A DNA stretch of 64,000 nucleotides. It comes from Dugong dugon. Its lineage: Eukaryota > Chordata > Mammalia > Sirenia > Dugongidae. The position numbers and the translations under genes are program-made. This document shows positions 55,192-64,000 of this stretch, piece after piece (position 1 is the stretch's first letter; every line of letters starts with the position of its first letter). The stretch spans positions 56,119,128 through 56,183,127 of the forward strand of contig CM057481.1 in assembly GCA_030035585.1 (NCBI GenBank), given 5' to 3'. The notes beneath the pieces were generated by a model that was given only the letters and a program-made list of their open reading frames with translations, made no database searches and was not told where the DNA came from.

Positions 55192-56564
55192 AGGTGGGGC
55201 CAAGACAGCAGAGTAGTCAGACACTTCCTGTTGTCCCTCTTGCAACAAAGACCCAAAAAAACAAGTGACTCGATTATATATGACAGTCTAGGAGCCCTGA
55301 ACATCAAAGACAAAGTTGAGGAATCAGACTGAGTTGGCAGGGGGAAGGAGAGATGGTTTGGAAGCAGTAAGGAATTGCTAGACGTGACTCAATGGAAGCT
55401 GGTGCCCTGCTGGCCAGATCAGCTGGTGTATGCGGTGAGGGAAGCAGTGGTGATTGGGACACTTTTTCCACGTTGGGAGAGACCGAGTGGCGGAGAGCCA
55501 GCTCAGTTCTCCAGAGCCAGTGAAAAGTGGCACTCAATCAGCAAAAAATAAGTACATGCGTCTAACCTACTGCGTGGATCAAAAAAACACCCCATTTGGG
55601 AAGAACCTCTCTCCCTTTTACCTGCTCCCTGCCTGCTCTATACCGGGTCCTGGGCTGGCTTCAGTGATTGCCATGTCCCTTGGGCTGGAAATAGGACCCA
55701 TCATATGCCCTAAGCCATTCTCCCTGACTTGGAGAAGGAACAAATTAACAAACAGGAAAAAATAATCTGCCAGCTCCCCTAAGCTGAGAACTCAACGTAG
55801 GCACAGCTCCTTTGCCCAGGCACAGGCATAAGGGGTCCATGGACTTTGAATGCCTTTCACCCCTGCACAGACCTGTGTGGGCCCATTTCAACAGCATAGG
55901 CCTTTATTACCACAGTACAACAGGGTATATACCTGAAGCCTAACTTCACTGTATCAGCTATATGGTGGAGTGGCAGGTTCATGACATTTGATACTGCTCT
56001 GCCCATTAAGCAGGGTCCTCACCTACCTACTTCAGGGGCCTGAGGACTGGTGGCTCCACCCATGCTGCCTAGCCACCTGCAACAGGGGTCCAAGAATAAG
56101 TGGTGCCTCCCAGTCCTTACAGCCAACAGCACTGGGTGCTCATAGTCTGGCTGCAAAACTCACCCACCTATGTGCCCTAGGGAACAGGGACAAGTTTTCC
56201 TCCCAGACACTCAGAGGCAGCTGTCAGCCCCCTGCCTTGCTCAGCACATAACTCCCAATGCAGCCAGATACCTGTGCCTACTCCAATCACCCCTGCCCAT
56301 CTAGGATTGTAGGTGAGAGCCTGCACCACATACTTGGTGACAGACTATGTGGACACTTGAGCTGAATCCATACAAGAAAAGTAAATGGACTCCTAGACTC
56401 ATATATCTAGTAACAGATTTAACTGCCTGCTGACAGGACATTAGAGCTTCAAAGGCACCAATAATCAAACTAGCTCACATGAGCAGCCTATTTGGGCGTA
56501 TCAAAACAAAACAAAACAAGAAGACACAGTAAGCAAACACAAAATAAATAAATACAGTAACTTA
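55192..56564 (+). promoter_or_regulatory. L1 copy 3 5'UTR
   Basis: Non-coding L1 leader of about 1.37 kb that does not share the tandem repeats of copy 1. An AACAAAACAAAACAAG stretch near 56505 precedes ORF1. Promoter role is inferred from the L1 family only. Confidence 0.65.
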
Positions 56565-57571
56565 ATGATGGCTTGGAGACAACAGTCAATATCAAACCAC
56601 ACAAAGAGGCAGACCATGACAGCTTCAGAAAGCTCCCAAAACAAAGAATCAAGAAATTTTCCGGAGGAAGACAACTTCTTGGAAATACCAGAGGTAGACT
56701 ACAAAAGATTAATATACAGAACTCTTAAAGAGATCAGGCAAAATGGAGAACAAGCCAAGGAACACACAGACAAAGCAATAGAGGAACTTAAGAAGATTAC
56801 AGAAGAGCACAATGACAAATTTAAAAGGCTGCAAGAATCCATAGAGAGACAGCAAACAGAAATCCAAAAGATTAACAATAAAATTTCAGAATTAGATAAC
56901 TCAACAGAAAGTCATAGGAGCAGAACTGAGGCAATGGAAGTCAGAATTAGTGAGATTGAAGATAAAGCACTTGACACCAGCTTATTTGAGGAAATAATCA
57001 GATACAAGAATTAAAAAAAAATGAAGACACCCTAAGAATTATGTGGGACTCTATCGAGAGGAATAACCTATGAGTGATTGGAGTACCAGAATGGGATGGA
57101 TAACAGAAAATACAGAGAGAATTGTTGAAGATTTGTTGGCAGAAAACTTCCCTGATATCGTGAAAGATGAGAAGATATCTATCCAAGATGCTCATCGAAC
57201 CCCACATAAGGTAGATCCCAAAAGAAAGTCATCAAGACATATTACAATCAAACCTGCCAAAACCAAAGATAAAGACAGAATTTTAAGAGCAGCTAGGGAT
57301 AGACGAAAAATCATCTACAAAGAAGAGTCAATAAGAATAAGCTCAGACTACTCAGCAGAAACCATGCAGGCAAGAAGGCAATGGGATGACATATATACAG
57401 CCTTGAAGGAAAAAAATTGCCAGCCAAGAATTATATATCCAGCAAAACTGTCTCTCAAATATGATGGCGAAATTAGGGCTTTACAGATACACAGAAGTTT
57501 AGGGAATTTGTAGAAACCAAACCAAAATTACAAGGACCACTAAAGGGAGTCCTCTGGTTAGAAAATCAATA
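56565..57571 (+). pseudogene. L1 ORF1 of copy 3, frameshifted
   Basis: ATG at 56565 opens MMAWRQQSISNHTKRQTMTA. The coiled-coil segment (EEHNDKFKRLQESIERQQTE) and EIQKINNKISELDNS are shared in arrangement with copy 1. The frame breaks at 57014 near an A-run (ATTAAAAAAAAATG), and again near 57060. It reopens at 57070-57513 with ENTERIVEDLLAENFPDIVK, RISSDYSAETMQARRQWDD and IIYPAKLSLKYDGEI, and shifts once more before the natural end near 57571. Only about 60-70% identical to copy 1 in the N-terminal half by eye, so a separate subfamily. Not functional. Confidence 0.88.
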
Positions 57572-58017
57572 ACATCAGATAACAATCCAAGACCAGAACA
57601 CAGGACAGAGCAACCAGATATCAACCCAGATAGGGAAGTCAGAAAAGTAAATCAAAGCTAAAACACTGAAAATAGGGAAACAGAGACATCAATATGTAAA
57701 AGATGACAACATTAAAACAAAAAAGAGGGACTAAAAAATGTAGTCATAGATCTTTCATGCGGAGAGGAAGTCAAGGCAATATAAAGAAATAAAAGACTGG
57801 TTTACACTTAGAAAAGTAGGGGTAAATATTAAGGTAACCACAAAGGAAGCTAACAATCCTACACATCAAAATAAAAAAGAAGAAAAACATAAAGAGTCAA
57901 CAAATACAAAATCAACAACAATGACAAAGATGAAAAGAAAATGCATAAAGAAAAATGACTCAGCACAGAAAATTAAATGGAAGAAACTGTCAACAACACA
58001 CACAAAAAATCATCAAA

Positions 58018-58590
58018 ATGACAGCACTAAACTTATACCGATCAATAATTATGCTGAATGTAAATGGACTAAATGCACCAATAAAGAGACAGAGAGTTGC
58101 AGAATGGATAAAAAAACACAATCCATCTATATGCTACCTACAAGAGACATACCTTAAAGACACAAAACAAACTAAAACTCAAAGGATGGAAAAAAAATGA
58201 TACCAAGCAAAAAACAATCAAAAAAAGAACAGGAGTGGCAATATTAATCTCTGACAAAATAGACTTTAAAGTAAAATCCACCACAAAGGATAAGGAAGGA
58301 CACTATATAATGATTAAAGGGTCAATACACCAGGAGGACATAACCATAATAAATATTTACGCACCGACCAACAGGGTTCCAAAATATATAAAACAAACTC
58401 TAACAGCATTGAAAAGAGACATAGACAGCTCCACAATAATAGTAGGAGACTTCAACACACCACTTTCAGTGAAGGACAAAACATCCAGAAAGAAGCTCAA
58501 TAAAGACATGGAAGATCTAAATACCACAATCAACCAACTTGATCTCATAGACATATACTGAACACTCTGCCCAACAGCAGTCAAAAATGT
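58018..58590 (+). pseudogene. L1 ORF2 endonuclease fragment of copy 3
   Basis: ATG at 58018 starts MTALNLYRSIIMLNVNGLNA. CYLQETYL and, after an indel near 58200, MAILISDKIDF..., IINIYAPTN and VGDFNTPLSVKD follow, all endonuclease motifs. TGA at 58559-58561 interrupts DIY. Coding homology stops near AACAGCAGTCAAA (58573-58585), before the SDHNA motif, so the catalytic endonuclease domain is incomplete and RT and Cys-rich parts are absent. Confidence 0.87.
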
Positions 58591-59038
58591 AGAATACAAT
58601 TCAAATTCACAAAAAAAAAAAAAAAAAAAAAAAGACCAGATTTACTGGTCTGACAGAGACTAGAGGCATTCTGGAGACTATGGTCCCTGGACACCCTGTG
58701 AACTCAGAACTGAAGCCACTCCCCAAATCCACCTTTCAGTCTAAGATTAGACAGGCGTAGAAAACAAACAATAATAGCACAAGCTAGGATCATACTTCTT
58801 AGTTCACTCAAGTATATGAGACCCAATGGGCAACATCTGCCAAAAGCAAAGATGAGAAGGCAGGATGGGACAGAAAACCTAGACAAATGGACACAGGGAA
58901 CCTGGGGTGGAAAGGAAAGGGGGAAGAGTTCTGACACATTGCGAGGATTGCAACCAATGCCACAAAATAATTTCTGTATAAATTTTTGAATGAAAAACTA
59001 AGTTGCACTGTAAACTTTCACCTAAAACACAATAAAAT
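58591..59038 (+). repeat. L1 copy 3 3'UTR
   Basis: ATGTAGAATACAATTC, an A-run of about 22, GACCAGATTTACTGGTCTGAC and the terminal GTAAACTTTCACCTAAAACAC match the 3'UTR order of the other L1s but without the tandem units. Ends ACAATAAAATAA. Confidence 0.82.
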
Positions 59039-59079
59039 AATAGCAGAATATTCATTTTATTTAGAATAATAAAGGTGCC

Positions 59080-59250
59080 AGGGAAAACAGTCAAAACAAT
59101 TGAAGGAGTTGGCTTCTGGAGAGCAGAACTGAGAAGCAGGAAGAAATTGGGCAGGGTACCAGTGGCATTAATTAAATTCTTAAGAGTACTTGAATTTTTA
59201 AGATATGCCATGGCTTATTTTAATAAAAAATATATTTTAAATGAATAAAC
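59080..59250 (+). mobile_element. Possible old L1 3'UTR fragment
   Basis: GGAGGTTGG-like and TTGAATTTTTAAGATATGCCATGG...TTTTAATAAAAAATA recall old L1 3'UTR ends. Weak. Confidence 0.3.
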
Positions 59251-59437
59251 CAATAAAAATAATTGCATGCATATTGAGCCTTTGCTCCCAAAGAAACGTG
59301 GGTTGTGAATCAAGTTTGAGGAATACAGTGGGAATCAGAAGACACCCAGGACCCTTTCCTTTGGTGAAGGTTAAATTTGAAGTTGGAGGGGCCCTTTTAA
59401 CATTTGTGAGAATCTTAAATTATGGATTACAATGTTC

Positions 59438-59555
59438 TGATCCATGAATGATCGTGGTAATGGTGCAGGATTGGGCAGCATTACATTTCATTGCGCATGG
59501 AGTTGCCACGTGTTGAGGGCTGACTCGATGGCAGCTGACAACAGCGAAGTTTTGG
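59438..59555 (+). mobile_element. RTE 3' terminus fragment
   Basis: GATCGTGGTAATGGTGCAGGATTGGGCAGC and GACTCGATGGCAGCTGACAACAG are the last ~115 bp of RTE. Confidence 0.75.
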
Positions 59556-60370
59556 CGGTGAGGCAAGCCAGCCTCATCTAGTGGAATAAGAGAGGGAGAC
59601 AAAGAAATATATCTGTAAACTAGTTTTTAATATGCGCAGGCCAACCAGCTGTGATGGTAAGCCATCACTAGTACAGATATTCCATGATGTAGCCAGAACG
59701 GAAACACTGTTTATGGCTCGTAAGACAGTTATAATTCAGAGCTGTTAACAAAAATAATAGAGCGGGGGCCCCGAGGAGCTTTTCTTAGATGCCTACATAT
59801 ATCCCACCTAACCTAATTTAAGCGATGTCATGAGTCAGAACAGATCCGAATCAAGTCTGTTATGCTTGTCATAACATGGCATTTGAATAGATGACATCCC
59901 TTCCCAAGAGAAATTCCTGCTAAGGAACTGTGTTATTTAATGGGGTTTAAAGATTCCTTTTAAGTTTCAGGGCCTGTGTGTATGAAATTTACATTGGGAA
60001 ATGCAACCATTGGCTGAGTTCCATTTAAAGGGAAAGAAGCTTTCCCCAGCCAAGGACCGGGAAGGTCAGGCATCTCCGCTGTAATTAGCTAATGATGGTA
60101 ATGGAGGGTAACAGAGAAAGGAGAGGAGCTCTGGTTTGAATCAACACAGTTTTTTGAAAGCTACCGTTTGTGACCGTATTACCTTCAAAGTGACCCTGCC
60201 ACTTACTGCCCACCTAAAATGTTCTTATTCCCCACTCCTTGCTGTGATATGAAGAGCTTTCTATGAAATACTAGCTCAATAGGAAAGTAATCAGAAGAGC
60301 CATTGTATCAGTGCTTGTGTGCATAAGGTGTTTGTCCAGTCTGTGTTTCATTTCCCCTTCTCTGAGAGGT
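59556..60370. other. Unassigned sequence
   Basis: No repeat or gene recognised in this near-unique block. Confidence 0.3.
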
Positions 60371-60568
60371 ACCTGGTGTCCCCGGGGGGTACAAATGGTT
60401 AATGCACTAGGCTGCTAACTGAAAGACTGGACGTTCAAGTTCACCCAGAGGCATCTCAGAAGAAAGAAAACTTCAGCCATTGAAAACCCTATGGAACCCA
60501 GTTCTACTCTGACACACATGGAGTCGCCATGAGTCGGAGTTGACTCGAAGGCACTTGGTACTAGAGAG
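60371..60568 (+). mobile_element. AfroSINE (second body type)
   Basis: GTGTCCCCGGGGGGTACAAATGG, GGCTGCTAACTGAAAGACTGG, CAGCCATTGAAAACCCTATGG and GTCGCCATGAGTCGGAGTTG, ending CACTTGGTACT. Confidence 0.88.
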
Positions 60569-60787
60569 GTGCCTACGTGTTCCCGTCTGTTCCCTAGCTG
60601 GTTATTAATAACCGTGTTTGTAATTCTTGGCGTCACCCCTCTGGCCGAGGTGAGTGGAACAGAGTGGACGCCTAACTGAACTTCGGCCACCAGTTTTCTG
60701 TGCAATTTGAAATGGGACAAGGCAGTACTCTGGTCAGTTTGCGGTTGTTTTTTCTTGAACTTCGGACACATATTTTGAGAGACATAG

Positions 60788-61180
60788 GCTTCAGCCATAA
60801 AGAGAAACGAAGATCTGATACATACAACAACATGAATGAATCTTGAAAAACATTATGCTGGGTGAAATAAGTCAGGCATGAGAAAACAAATATTGCGTGA
60901 TCCCACTTACATGCGGTATCTAGAATAGGCAAATACGCAGAGACCAAAGCTTATTAGTGGTTACCAGGGGTGAGTTGGAGGGGGAAATGGGAAGTGATTG
61001 CTTAAGGATCACTGAGCTCCTGTTGTGGGCAATGAAAAACTTCTGGACATGGATAGTGGTAACGGTTGCACACCGTGGTGAATGAATGTCACTGAATTGT
61101 ACACGTAAAAAAAAAATGAAATTGCAAATGTTTGGTCATGTATATTTTACTACAATAAAAAATATACCTACATAAATTTA
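60788..61180 (+). mobile_element. L1M-type 3' end
   Basis: The ORF2 tail (AACATTATGCTGGGTGAAATAAGTCAGGC) is followed by GATCCCACTTACATGCGG, GGTTACCAGGGGTGAG and GAATTGTACACG, then an A-rich end. Placental L1MA/MB-like. Confidence 0.78.
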
Positions 61181-61604
61181 AAAGACAGAGAGAGAGAGAA
61201 AGGCTGATGGAGGACCCAGTTTTACATTGCCGTTTAGCTTGGAGGAAGGAACTGAAGCCTTTGGAGGAAGTCTTAGGAAAAGCAGAAATGAATCTAAAGA
61301 GAGACCCAGCAGTGCACTTAGAAATTGCAGCAAAATGGTTTCCACACAGATGGAAGATTCCTTAAGAGGTTAGTGGTATCAAGACTAGGGTTATGTGAAA
61401 AGAGTATATTTAATTACCTAATCCACTTTGCATTTTCACATCAAAAAATAACACCCCAAACTCTGAGTTCTTACTGGTCTAAAAGTTATAATGTTGTTAA
61501 CTGGTAATGAATGACAATATTGCTGGAATTATTTAAGCAGAGGCATCTTGGTCTTATTTGCCTTTAAATTCTTTCTTTCTTCCAGCCTGTTATTAGGGAT
61601 TTTC
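61181..61604. other. Unassigned sequence
   Basis: No recognised element apart from a short GA-repeat (GAGAGAGAGA) near 61188-61198. Confidence 0.3.
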
Positions 61605-61780
61605 AAGTCAGTCTCTGACTCCTGGATACCCCATGCACAATGGAACGAAATGCTGCCCTGTCCCGTGCCATCCCCATAATCAGTTGTGGATCTAACCATT
61701 ACGATCTATACGGTTTTCATTGGATGATTTTCTGACGTAGATCTCCAGGCCTTTCTTCCTAATCTGCCTTAGTCTAAATC
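61605..61780 (-). mobile_element. Truncated SINE of the tRNA-Gly-headed family
   Basis: CCAGGCCTTTCTTCCTAATC, GTTTTCATTGGATGATTTTC and CCCATGCACAATGG match the bodies at 40450-40580 and 44600-44730. The tRNA-like head is missing. Confidence 0.72.
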
Positions 61781-61857
61781 TTTCCAAATAATAGTTGCTC
61801 TTTCAGGAAACGGTTTTTGGACTGTAATGTAGAGAAAGTAACATAAGATATACATAA

Positions 61858-62013
61858 GGAGACCTGGTGGCACAGTGGTTAAGAGCTATGGCTGCTAATC
61901 GAAAGGTCAGCAGTTCCAATCCACCAGCTGCTCCTTGGAAACCCCATGGGGTAGTTCTACTCTGTCCTATAGGGTTGCTATGAGTCAGAATCAACTTGAA
62001 GACAATGGGTTTA
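61858..62013 (+). mobile_element. AfroSINE
   Basis: GGAGACCTGGTGGCACAGTGG to GACAATGGGTTTA; a complete element with standard head, body and tail. Confidence 0.92.
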
Positions 62014-62274
62014 TACACAGGTAAGAAATATTACCAAAAGAGAGGAGTAGGGTTCACCTCCTATAATCCACAGAAAATTACATCTGCTCACAAAACAGTA
62101 GACATTGACTCCAGACAGAAAAAGGCCAGCTTGTATGTCAATCATGTACCCCAATAGTCCTGGTTCCCAAATATCTACCCCTATTTGATGTCCTGGGCTG
62201 GGTCAGTATTCTAGTGATTCATTATTCTTATGGACACATTTTTCAAAATATATTTTGTAGGGGTTAAGTAGTAA

Positions 62275-62532
62275 GAGACATGTTATCAGGAGAGATGGAC
62301 ATGTTATCAGGAGGGACCAGTCCCTGGAGAAGGGCATTATGCTTGATAAGATAGAGGGTCGGCAAAAAAGAGGAAGACCCTCAACAAGATGGATTGACAT
62401 GGTGGCTGCAACAATGGGCTCAAACATAGCAACAACTGTGAGCATGGTGCAGGACTGGGCAGTGATACGCTGTGTTGTACCCAGAGTTGCTATGAGTCAG
62501 AACTGACTTGACAGCACTTAACAACAACAACA
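62275..62532 (+). mobile_element. RTE 3' end fragment
   Basis: GGACATGTTATCAGGAGGGACC to CACTTAACAACAACAAC; the last ~255 bp of RTE. The start has a short tandem repeat of GACATGTTATCAGGAG. Confidence 0.82.
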
Positions 62533-62784
62533 GAAGAGAAAGGTACGTTCTTCACATCAGGAAGAATTCATGAACAAAATGAGACCTCTGACTAGAGACT
62601 CTTCTTTCTAACTGCTGTTACCGTGTTTGTCACAAGTCATGACAGCAGATCATTCAAATCTTACACTTATACTTTAGCTTCCTTTGCTTTGTTTACTTAC
62701 TTATGGTTAATTGTCCCTTCTTCCTCCCTGATTAGAAAAGCTTCTCAAATGCCATTTTACTAAAAATGCTGCTTGGTCCTTCTT

Positions 62785-63205
62785 ATAGCTTGAATCGTGT
62801 CATCCAATAAAAGGTACTTTCAAATCCTAACCTTTGTAACCTCAGAATGTGACCTTATTTGGAAATACGGTCTTTGCAGATATAATTCATTAGCATGAGA
62901 ACGTACTGGAATAGTGTGGGCCCTAAACTCTTTATGACTGGTGTCCTCACAAGAGGGGACAACAGAGTCACAGACAGACACACGGGAGCCGGCCACGTGA
63001 AGACGGAGGCAGATACTGGAGTGACGCTACCACAAGTCCAGGAATGACTAGGGCTGCCAGAAGCTGGGAGAGACATGGACGGACCTTTCCCTAGAAGCTT
63101 TGGAGGGAGCACGGCCCTGCTGACACCTTGACTTCGGACATCTAGCCTCCAGAACTGTGAGAGAATACATTTCTGTTGTTTTAGGCCACGGCAGCCCTAG
63201 GCAAC
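62785..63205 (+). mobile_element. MLT1-type LTR
   Basis: GAATGTGACCTTATTTGGAAATACGGTC, ATGACTGGTGTCCTCACAAG, GACACCTTGACTTCGGACATC and CCTCCAGAACTGTGAGAGAATACATTTC are in MaLR LTR order. Confidence 0.72.
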
Positions 63206-63206
63206 T

Positions 63207-63380
63207 AGGCAACTGCGCTACCAGGGCCCCTTTCTTCTGTACTAAAACCAAACCAACCCATTGCTGAGTTGATTCTGACTCATAGCAACCCTGTAGGACA
63301 GAGTAGGACTGCCCCATAGGGTTTCCAAGGAGCAGCTAGCGGATTTGAACTGCTGACTTTTGGTTAGCAGCTGAGCTCTA
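63207..63380 (-). mobile_element. AfroSINE plus adjoining SINE head
   Basis: 63246-63380 is a reverse AfroSINE (ACCCATTGCTGAGTTGATTC to TTGGTTAGCAGCTGAG). Just left of it, AACTGCGCTACCAGGGCCCC is the reversed head of another copy. Confidence 0.82.
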
Positions 63381-64000
63381 TGCTAGCTAGTCTTAACTCA
63401 TGATCATTTTTCCTTCTTGTCCTTTCCCCAGTTCTGCTTGCTGGCCTTATTTCTTTGCCAGGCTTACCCATGCTACAATAGGATTTCTTCTGGAAAATGA
63501 GCTAGAAATCTCTCTCTCTTTCTTGTGGCTGCCCCATTTGAAATTCAGCGTCCTTTGGCAGGCATGTTAACTCAGGGAGGGGAAAACTGGGTTTGTGGAT
63601 CCTGCATTTGTGTTCATGCCCAATAACACCACCCAGATCTTGGAGGCAGTGGAGGAACAGAGCTCATCTGTCCCCTTTACTCAAGCTTTAGCTCTCTTAA
63701 TCCCAACACATCTTGACACCATCTATGAACCAGCAGTAGTTCTGAGTAAGATCCTCAAATTAACTTCTTCAAATAAGGAGGGGGGCACAGAGCCATCCCA
63801 GTCAATTTAATAAAATACCTGTTTTTTCCCTTGGCACCGAGAGTAAAAGGCTTAAGGTGTTAGCTGACTGGGCTGAGCAGATTAATAACTTGCCTTGGGT
63901 CATCAGTTGAGTTTCATCCAGAAATAAATCCTGTCTGATCTCTTGGTATAAGGCATGAGATTATTCCATCTAATGGAGAGGTGAGGAGTTTTTTGCCTTG
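63381..64000. other. Unassigned sequence to window end
   Basis: No repeat identified. A 71-codon frame at 63595-63810 (MDPAFVFMPNNTTQILEAVE) has no convincing relatives that I know. Confidence 0.3.

Larger units (their letters stand above)
55192..59038 (+). mobile_element. L1 copy 3: both ends, most of ORF2 missing
   Basis: A 3.85-kb L1 of a related but distinct subfamily: 5'UTR (55192-56564), ORF1 (56565-57571), spacer, ORF2 endonuclease start (58018-about 58585), then directly 3'UTR (to about 59038). Roughly the last three quarters of ORF2 are absent, at a junction near 58580-58592. Its start AGGTGGGGCCAAGACAGCAGAG resembles the L1 5' end, with the YY1-like AAGATGGC altered to AAGACAGC. 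Confidence 0.87.

Noticed and set aside
63595-63810. Frame with FVFMPNNTTQIL, faintly like the FLPPNTT motif of Tigger transposases
   Set aside because: Only a few residues agree, the next segment does not match, and no terminal repeats are near.

Overview
The window is mammalian nuclear DNA made almost entirely of transposable elements. I found no intact cellular gene, structural RNA gene or CRISPR array. The lineage signal is strong: at least a dozen copies of tRNA-headed SINEs have an RTE-type 3' end (core ATGAGTCGGAA, then a GGCACCTAACAACAACAAC-like tail), the AfroSINE type restricted to Afrotheria. With BovB/RTE LINEs and an L1 subfamily of unusual 5' and 3' UTR layout, this points to a paenungulate, most likely an elephant. 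MIR, L2, MER20, MER2 and MaLR/ERVL LTRs form the older placental background. Species is inference; no alignment was run.

Layout. 1-2.8 kb: an ancient L1 ORF2 relic carrying a MER2-like element and a 5'-truncated L1. 2.8-17.75 kb: two young L1s head to tail (one with a full 5'UTR, one 5'-truncated) inside a single 13-bp target-site duplication, themselves inserted in the ancient L1. 17.9-22 kb: old L1 pieces, an RTE 3' half and possible LTR debris. 22-27.4 kb: an old L1 with large internal deletions, split by a minus-strand L1, an LTR and two SINEs. 27.4-36.8 kb: degenerate L1, an internal L1 fragment, a GC-rich TA-flanked element, an ERV1-like solo LTR and an ERVL-like LTR. 36.8-47 kb: SINE-rich, with a second GC-rich TA-flanked element inside an LTR and a separate SINE family with a tRNA-Gly-like head. 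47.3-50.3 kb: the longest RTE copy. 50.3-55.1 kb: MIR, LTR, L2 and MER20. 55.2-59.04 kb: an L1 with both ends but most of ORF2 missing. 59-64 kb: RTE tails, SINEs, an L1 3' end and an LTR.

How the parts work together: the L1s would encode an RNA-binding ORF1p and an endonuclease/reverse transcriptase ORF2p; the RTE encodes its own endonuclease/reverse transcriptase and presumably mobilised the SINEs that share its 3' end. Every such reading frame here is broken, so no copy looks autonomous. The most informative signals are insertion structures: shared or stacked target duplications, an L1 piece with exact 17-bp flanks but no poly(A), internal deletions that could be splice-derived, L1 UTR tandem repeats, and a pair of GC-rich TA-flanked elements I cannot name.
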